A stretch of DNA of 36,764 nucleotides. It comes from JAYPUG01 sp038117265. GTDB lineage: Bacteria > Pseudomonadota > Alphaproteobacteria > UBA6615. Below the pieces are notes generated by a model that worked only from the letters and a program-made list of their open reading frames with translations, ran no database searches and was not told the DNA's origin. This document shows, one piece after another, positions 32,585-36,764 of this stretch. Both the position numbers and the translations under genes were made by a program. The stretch lies in the NCBI GenBank assembly GCA_038117265.1, contig JAYOFO010000020.1:1-36764 (forward strand), in the 5' to 3' direction. The stretch's first letter is position 1, and every line of letters starts with the position of its first letter.

Positions 32585-33195
32585 CGGTAGCCCAGGAAGT
32601 TCCGAAGCAGGTGGAACCCCGATGTCTGGCTCTTCTCGGGGTGGAACTGGACGGCCATGATGTGGTCGCGTCCCGCCGCCGCGACGGTCGTGCCGCAATA
32701 GTCGACCGTTGCGAGCCGTTCGTCCTCCGGTCCGACCAACCGATGGCTATGCACGAAGTAGAAATCGGTTCCCGGTGCGATCCCGTCGAACAAAGGCGAC
32801 GGGGCGGCGAGTTCCAGGTCGTTCCAGCCGATGTGCGGAACCCGTTCCTTCGCATGTGGTGTGAGCCGCTCGACCCGGCCGCCGATGAGGCCGAGTCCCT
32901 CGGTGTCGCCGCCCTCCGTTCCGTGTTCGGCGAGCAATTGCATGCCCAGACATATGCCGAGAATCGGAATGCCGTCGTCGCGCACGCACCGCACCAGCGC
33001 TTCGTCGAGGCCGGCTGCGCGCAGGTTCGCCATCGCGCGGGCAAACGAGCCGACGCCCGGAAGCACGATCCTGTCGCACGTGTCGAGGTCGCCGGGGTCG
33101 TTGGTGACGAGGGGCGCGCCGCCGCATTCCTCGATCGCCCGGCGGATCGAATCGAGGTTGCAAAGTCCGTAGTCGATGATGGCGACGTCGCTCAC
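32578..33195 (-). CDS. HisH-like glutamine amidotransferase subunit
   Basis: A 205-residue class I glutamine amidotransferase. Catalytic cysteine is Cys82 in ILGICLGMQLL; the histidine/glutamate are His185 and Glu187 in VQFHPEKSQ. Other blocks are DYGLCNLDSI, LPGVGSF and HIGWNDLE. Like HisH, it should release ammonia from glutamine, which passes to the HisF-like partner and then to the amidotransferase encoded just upstream. The start is GTG at 33195, seven bases after the upstream stop. No histidine pathway genes are present, so a housekeeping role is unlikely. Confidence 0.88.
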   Translation of the reverse strand: MSDVAIIDYGLCNLDSIRRAIEECGGAPLVTNDPGDLDTCDRIVLPGVGSFARAMANLRAAGLDEALVRCVRDDGIPILGICLGMQLLAEHGTEGGDTEGLGLIGGRVERLTPHAKERVPHIGWNDLELAAPSPLFDGIAPGTDFYFVHSHRLVGPEDERLATVDYCGTTVAAAGRDHIMAVQFHPEKSQTSGFHLLRNFLGYRC

Positions 33196-33202
33196 GCGTG
33201 CG

Positions 33203-34363
33203 TCAGTCGGTGCGGCCGTAGCTCGTGTCGGCCAGGGTCAAATTGCCTTGTGCGTCGCGCACGGGGCGCCCCCGGCTGTCGACCACGAACAGCCGCTTGT
33301 TCGTGAACTGGTCGCAGACCCGGTGAAACTCCTCGATCGTCATGTCGATCTCCGCCAGGGTTTCCTCGAGCGGCTTGCCGAGGCACGTCGACGGGAACTT
33401 GCCGTCCTGGGTGCGGACCATCCGCACGGCATCCTCGCGGTCGAGCCGGCCCCGGCGAATGTGATTGTTGGCGATGTCGGTGGCGCGGCCAAAACCGAAC
33501 TTCAGGAACTTGAAGTAGTCGTGGATCCCGGTTTGGTGGTTGTCGAGATTCTCGTAGTTGGCCAGCGATCCCTCGACCAGGGTCGGCAGGACTTCGAACC
33601 CGTTGGCCTGAGCGATCAGCGCATTGGTCCAACCGTCCCACGGGAAATAGTAGCCGAGGAAGATTCCGGTTACGCCCGAGCGCTGCAGGGCGTCGTCGTC
33701 GGGATAGGTGTACTGAATCAGGTTGCGGCGCTCGATGCCCTCGATCTCGAGCAGGTCGCTCACGCGCAGACCCAGAAGCCCGCCGAATTCCTCGAGCCAG
33801 CGCCTCGTGAGCGTCTTGTCCCCGCTGGCCGCGGCGGGGCCGCCATACTCGTTCTGGGGGTTCTCGCCCCAAACGATCAGCCGAATGCCGAGCTGTACGG
33901 CGATGCGGATGGGAATGGTGAAGATCGCGACATGCTCTGGCCAGGAGATGTCGCCGATCTGTGTCAGCGCGAGCTTGTTGATCTTTCGCCGCACGACCGG
34001 GTTGGTCGTGACCTCGATGTAGTCGACACCGAGCCGCTTGATGTTCTCGATGTTCCGCCGCCCGATCTCGGAAAGCGCGTCGGTGGTGGCCGTGACGCAG
34101 AGCGGGTTCATCCCGACCTCGAGCAGGCGCAGCACCTGGTAGGTGGAATCCTTGCCGCCCGAGACCGGCACGATGCAGTCGTAGTTGCCGCCGTCGGTGC
34201 TGCGATACTGTGCGACCGTGTCGAGGAATTCCTGTCTGCGGGCTTCCCAGTCGACGGTGTCGCGTGCCTCGAAGGCCGTGCAGGCGCTGCACACGCCCTC
34301 GGTGTTGAAGCTGAGGTCGGGCTTGGTGTCGGGATAGAGGCAGCGGGTGCAGTACTGGACCAT
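33203..34363 (-). CDS. N-acetyl sugar amidotransferase (WbpG/PseA-like)
   Basis: A 386-residue ATP-pyrophosphatase-type enzyme. Two cysteine pairs, Cys5/Cys8 in YCTRCLYPDT and Cys25/Cys28 in VCSACTAF, suggest a metal site. The PP-loop is PVSGGKDSTYQVLR (SGGKDS 68-73). VIWGENPQNEYGG-type and GYYFPWDGW blocks further match the family of WbpG and Campylobacter PseA, which turn an N-acetyl group into acetamidino using ammonia from a glutaminase. Next to HisH-like and HisF-like genes and in a pse operon, it probably makes acetamidino-pseudaminic acid or a precursor. The ATG lies 11 bases after the PseC stop; the frame to 34663 only overlaps pseC. Confidence 0.87.
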   Translation of the reverse strand: MVQYCTRCLYPDTKPDLSFNTEGVCSACTAFEARDTVDWEARRQEFLDTVAQYRSTDGGNYDCIVPVSGGKDSTYQVLRLLEVGMNPLCVTATTDALSEIGRRNIENIKRLGVDYIEVTTNPVVRRKINKLALTQIGDISWPEHVAIFTIPIRIAVQLGIRLIVWGENPQNEYGGPAAASGDKTLTRRWLEEFGGLLGLRVSDLLEIEGIERRNLIQYTYPDDDALQRSGVTGIFLGYYFPWDGWTNALIAQANGFEVLPTLVEGSLANYENLDNHQTGIHDYFKFLKFGFGRATDIANNHIRRGRLDREDAVRMVRTQDGKFPSTCLGKPLEETLAEIDMTIEEFHRVCDQFTNKRLFVVDSRGRPVRDAQGNLTLADTSYGRTD

Positions 34364-34374
34364 CGGGCGTGTTC

Positions 34375-35571
34375 TCAGGCTGAAACGAGTTGCCGCAGCG
34401 CGTCGGCGACGCGGTCGACATCGGTGTCGTGCATCGAGGGAAACAGCGGAAGGCTGAGGCAACGCGCGTAGTACCTGTCCGCACCCGCAAGGGCCGCCCC
34501 GCCGTGGCGATCGGCGTAATAGGGTTGGCGGTGGACGGGAATGTAATGGACCTGGGTGCCGATCCCTTGCGCCCGCAGGTTCCGCATCGCGGTCGCGCGA
34601 TCGCATCCGATTTCGTCGAATTCGATCAGCACCGGATACAGGTGCCAGCCGCTCTCCCCCCAATCCACGCGGCGCACGGGCCGAAGCGCGGGCGCCAGGT
34701 CGCCGAGGGCCGCGTCATATCGCGCGGTGAGCGTCTGCCGGCGTTCGACGAAACGGTCGAGTTTCGCGAGTTGGGAACGGCCCAGCGCGCAGTGAATGTC
34801 GCTCGCCCGGTAGTTGAAGCCGGGTTCGTGCAGCTCGTAGTACCAGGGGTTCGCCACGCCCGCCGCGTCGAACGCCGCATCGGTGTTGCGGAAGCGCGCG
34901 GCGTCGGTGACCAGACCGTGATTGCGAAGTTCGCGCAGCTTCGCTGCCAGGTGCGCATCGTTCGTGGTGAGAACGCCGCCCTCGCCCATGGCCACCGCCT
35001 TGACCGGGTGGAGCGAGAACATCGATATGGTCGAGAAATGCCCGTCGCCCACCTTGTGGCCCGACACGGTTCCCCCCAGCGCATGGCAGGCATCCTCTAT
35101 GATCGGGATGTTTTGCCCGGCCAGCGCCCGAAGCGCCTCCAGGTCGCAGGGCTGTCCGTTCAGATGGACGGGATAGATCGCATCGACCCTGCCCTGCGGC
35201 GCGCGCGCGATTGCCGCCGAGAGTTCGGACGGACCCATGAGCCCAGTTTCCGGATCGACGTCCGCAAAGACGATGTCCGCGCCTGCGAGCCGTGCGGCGT
35301 TGGCCGTTGCGACGAAGGTGATGGCAGGCACCACCACGGTGCTTGCCTGGCCCAGCCCGATCGCGAGGCTCGCAAGATGCAAGGCCGCGGTGCCGCTGCT
35401 GACTGCAACCGCGTGCGCGGCGCCCGTCTTTGCGGCGAAGGCATCTTCGAAGGCCGCAACCGCCGGACCCGTGGTCAGGAAATCGCTTCGCAGCACTTCG
35501 GCGACCGCGGCGACGTCGTCATCCTCGATCGTCTGGCGCCCATAGGGGAGGAACGCCGGGGCGTCGGTCAT
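34375..35571 (-). CDS. pseC: UDP-4-amino-4,6-dideoxy-AltNAc transaminase
   Basis: A 398-residue PLP-dependent aminotransferase. The opening FLPYGRQTIEDDDVAAVAEV and FLTTGPAVAAFEDAFA are characteristic of PseC. PLP lysine is Lys191 in SMFSLHPVKAVAMGEGG, PLP aspartate Asp160 in IIEDACHALGG, and the phosphate loop is AVSSGTAALHLA. It should aminate C4 of the PseB product, using glutamate as donor. The ATG overlaps the pseB stop as ATGA. The C-terminal part (VHYIPVHRQPYY) is also typical. The 673-residue frame upstream of this start is only antisense-frame reading across pseB. Confidence 0.93.
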   Translation of the reverse strand: MTDAPAFLPYGRQTIEDDDVAAVAEVLRSDFLTTGPAVAAFEDAFAAKTGAAHAVAVSSGTAALHLASLAIGLGQASTVVVPAITFVATANAARLAGADIVFADVDPETGLMGPSELSAAIARAPQGRVDAIYPVHLNGQPCDLEALRALAGQNIPIIEDACHALGGTVSGHKVGDGHFSTISMFSLHPVKAVAMGEGGVLTTNDAHLAAKLRELRNHGLVTDAARFRNTDAAFDAAGVANPWYYELHEPGFNYRASDIHCALGRSQLAKLDRFVERRQTLTARYDAALGDLAPALRPVRRVDWGESGWHLYPVLIEFDEIGCDRATAMRNLRAQGIGTQVHYIPVHRQPYYADRHGGAALAGADRYYARCLSLPLFPSMHDTDVDRVADALRQLVSA

Positions 35572-36617
35572 ACGCTGGCGGCCTCCAGCAGGCTGCGCAT
35601 CTGCTCGACGGAAAGAGTTTCGGTGTTGCGGTCGCTCGCATAGACGAAGCCCTCGGCAACCGGGGTGCCGCCAATGTCGCTGGTTGGCCGCCCGTCCCAC
35701 CACTGGTAGGCCGGCTTGATGGCATAGCGGTCGTCCAGTTCCACGGTGCTTCGTGCATCGTCTTCGGAAATCATGATCTCGTGCAGCTTCTCGCCCGGCC
35801 GGATGCCGACCTTCTTGAGGTTGGCGTCGGGCGCCATCGCCGCGGCAAGGACGGTGAGATCGGAACTCGGAATCTTCGGAACGAAGATTTCGCCACCGTG
35901 CATCAGCTCGAACGAGGACAGCACGAAGCAGACGCCGTGCTCCAGGGTGATCCAGAAGCGCGTCATGCGTTCGTCGGTGATGGGCAGTTCCGTCGCGCCG
36001 TCGGCGAGCAACTGGCGGAAGAACGGGATGACGCTGCCGCGCGAACCGAGGACGTTGCCGTAGCGCACGACCGAGAAACGCGTGCCGACCGACCCGGCCA
36101 TGTTGTTGCCGGCGACGAAGATCTTGTCGGATGCAAGCTTCGAGGCGCCGTACAGGTTGATCGGGTTGGCCGCCTTGTCGGTCGAAAGCGCAACCACCTT
36201 GCGCACGCCGGTCCGGATCGCGGCCTGGACCACGTTCTCGGCGCCGAGCACGTTTGTGTGGATGCATTCGAACGGGTTGTATTCGGCGGTGGGGACCTGC
36301 TTGAGCGCGGCGGCGTGCACGACATAGTCGACACCGCGCATGGCGCTTTCGAGGCGGTTCTGGTCGCGAATGTCGCCGATGAAGAAACGCATGCAATCGC
36401 GCCCGGCGAAGGCCGGATCGATCTGCATCTCGTGCTGCTTGAGTTCGTCGCGCGAGAATATGACAAGGCGCGAGGGCGAATAGCGTTCGAGCATCAACTT
36501 CGCGAACGCCCGGCCGAACGAGCCGGTGCCGCCGGTGACGAGAACGGCTGCGCCGTCGAGGTTCGGCATTGGCGAATCGAACGCGCGAATCGGCATTTCA
36601 GGGTGGGACCCGGCCAT
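35568..36617 (-). CDS. pseB: UDP-GlcNAc 4,6-dehydratase (5-inverting)
   Basis: A 349-residue SDR enzyme, first gene of the minus-strand operon. The cofactor motif is VLVTGGTGSFGRAFAKLM, a PseB/FlaA1 hallmark. Others are RLVIFSRDELKQHEMQ, FFIGDIRDQNRL, ALKQVPTAEYNPFEC, ALSTDKAANPINLYGASKL (catalytic Asp-Lys and Tyr-x3-Lys) and VRYGNVLGSRGSVIPFF. It should convert UDP-GlcNAc to the 4-keto-6-deoxy-AltNAc sugar for PseC. The listed ATG gives 16 extra residues; ATG at 36569 gives the usual family length (about 333), and none of the candidates has a clear ribosome-binding site. The role is firm, the start less so. Confidence 0.93.
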   Translation of the reverse strand: MAGSHPEMPIRAFDSPMPNLDGAAVLVTGGTGSFGRAFAKLMLERYSPSRLVIFSRDELKQHEMQIDPAFAGRDCMRFFIGDIRDQNRLESAMRGVDYVVHAAALKQVPTAEYNPFECIHTNVLGAENVVQAAIRTGVRKVVALSTDKAANPINLYGASKLASDKIFVAGNNMAGSVGTRFSVVRYGNVLGSRGSVIPFFRQLLADGATELPITDERMTRFWITLEHGVCFVLSSFELMHGGEIFVPKIPSSDLTVLAAAMAPDANLKKVGIRPGEKLHEIMISEDDARSTVELDDRYAIKPAYQWWDGRPTSDIGGTPVAEGFVYASDRNTETLSVEQMRSLLEAASV

Positions 36618-36650
36618 CGAATTTAACCGCTGATATGAGAAGGGAATTGC

Positions 36651-36681
36651 AATATAGGCATGCTACCGCAGACCGGGTGAA
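36651..36681 (-). promoter_or_regulatory. Candidate promoter before pseB
   Basis: On the minus strand TATATT (36656-36651) resembles a sigma-70 -10 box, with TTCACC (36681-36676) as a partial -35 box at a long, 19-base spacing. Transcription would start around 36644, some 27 bases before the first pseB ATG. This is weak sequence evidence, and GC-rich promoters often diverge. Confidence 0.3.
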
Positions 36682-36693
36682 CCGATGCATCGG
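36682..36693. promoter_or_regulatory. 12-base perfect palindrome in the pseB leader
   Basis: CCGATGCATCGG is a perfect palindrome 65 bases upstream of the first pseB ATG and directly beside the candidate -35 box at 36676-36681. It could be an operator for a dimeric regulator. A single 12-base palindrome in GC-rich DNA can also arise by chance. Confidence 0.25.
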
Positions 36694-36719
36694 CACCGCT
36701 TCCCAGCCTTGGCGCGGCT

Positions 36720-36748
36720 AGTGTTCACACAATGAACGAGCCGGTCAA
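36720..36748 (-). promoter_or_regulatory. Second candidate promoter with internal inverted repeat
   Basis: On the minus strand TTGACC (36748-36743) and AACACT (36725-36720) are 17 bases apart; the -35 is a good match, the -10 poor. Between and partly over them, GTTCA-N5-TGAAC (36723-36737) is an exact inverted repeat placed where an operator would act. It would also overlap a possible plus-strand gene start at 36732. Confidence 0.3.
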
Positions 36749-36764
36749 GCCCCGACTGCGCGCC
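36732..36764 (+). CDS. Possible start of a divergent gene, cut by the window edge
   Basis: An open frame begins at an ATG at 36732 and runs, without a stop, for 11 codons (MNEPVKPRLRA) to the right edge. If real, it would be the only plus-strand gene, and the 114 bases between it and pseB would hold divergent promoters. No ribosome-binding site is visible, and 11 codons are too few to judge coding. Included as a possibility only. Confidence 0.2.
   Translation, partial: MNEPVKPRLRA

Noticed and set aside
31098..33044. Apparent 648-residue fusion containing an SpsF-like C-terminus
   Set aside because: The first 400 residues are an off-frame read of the HisF-like and HisH-like genes. The SpsF-like signature begins at the ATG at 31826, beside the HisF stop.
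31826..33195. HisF and HisH as histidine biosynthesis genes
   Set aside because: No other his genes are present, HisF Asp11 is Leu, and they sit beside a WbpG/PseA-like amidotransferase in a pse operon.
34375..36396. Apparent 673-residue protein ending in PseC
   Set aside because: The first 275 residues are an off-frame read of pseB; PseC starts at 35571 with an ATGA overlap.
1..36764. tRNA, rRNA, CRISPR, insertion sequence or phage genes
   Set aside because: I found no transposase, integrase, regularly spaced repeats, or tRNA-like or rRNA sequence.

Overview
The window is a high-GC chromosomal segment that reads almost entirely on the minus strand. It holds 36 closely packed genes for building, activating and decorating a cell-surface glycan (O-antigen, capsule or glycoprotein glycan). 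GC-rich codon use, the many long antisense shadow ORFs, and a pse operon combined with a MsbA/PglK-type exporter and a PatA/PatB-like O-acetylation pair suggest a Gram-negative proteobacterium, plausibly an alphaproteobacterium. The taxon is inferred from gene content only.

Transcription runs from the right edge to the left. Region A (about 36.6 to 28.0 kb) is a pseudaminic-acid-type operon: pseB, pseC, a WbpG/PseA-like amidotransferase with its HisH-like and HisF-like ammonia-supplying partners, an SpsF-type cytidylyltransferase, the pseudaminic-acid-associated methylase, a GNAT acetyltransferase in the PseH position, pseI and a radical SAM/SPASM protein. No PseG hydrolase is visible. Region B (28.0 to 22.2 kb) looks like a second sugar-modification set: a DegT/PseC-class aminotransferase, a second SpsF-like enzyme, a Gfo/Idh/MocA oxidoreductase, a GT-B-like protein, a sugar N-formyltransferase and a phytanoyl-CoA-dioxygenase-like protein. 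A 103-base gap with a hairpin follows.

Region C (22.1 to 13.2 kb) holds a methyltransferase, a large capsule-type GT-B protein, an unusual kinase-like/methyltransferase fusion, a related methyltransferase with an eroded N-terminal domain, an ABC exporter, and three proteins of unknown role (one with a ParB-like DGNHR motif, one unrecognised, one nucleotidyltransferase-like). Region D (13.1 to 7.7 kb) is a second nonulosonate-type kit: a Gfo/Idh/MocA oxidoreductase, a NeuB-SAF-cupin fusion, a HAD phosphatase, a GT-B protein and a NeuA-type cytidylyltransferase with a TTG start. Region E (7.6 to 0 kb) has two paralogous GT4 glycosyltransferases on either side of an MBOAT/SGNH O-acetylation pair, another glycosyltransferase, a methyltransferase and a GDP-mannose 4,6-dehydratase.

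Together the genes suggest a glycan with two different nine-carbon acidic sugars, possibly carrying acetamidino, formyl, methyl and O-acetyl groups, and probably a 6-deoxyhexose. One ABC exporter may flip it. Most junctions are start/stop overlaps (twelve ATGA, one TTGA, one GTGA, two ATGCTGA), so the set probably acts as one or a few long, translationally coupled operons. A promoter-like region with two palindromes lies before pseB at the right edge, where a divergent plus-strand gene may also begin. I saw no rRNA, tRNA, insertion sequence or CRISPR array.
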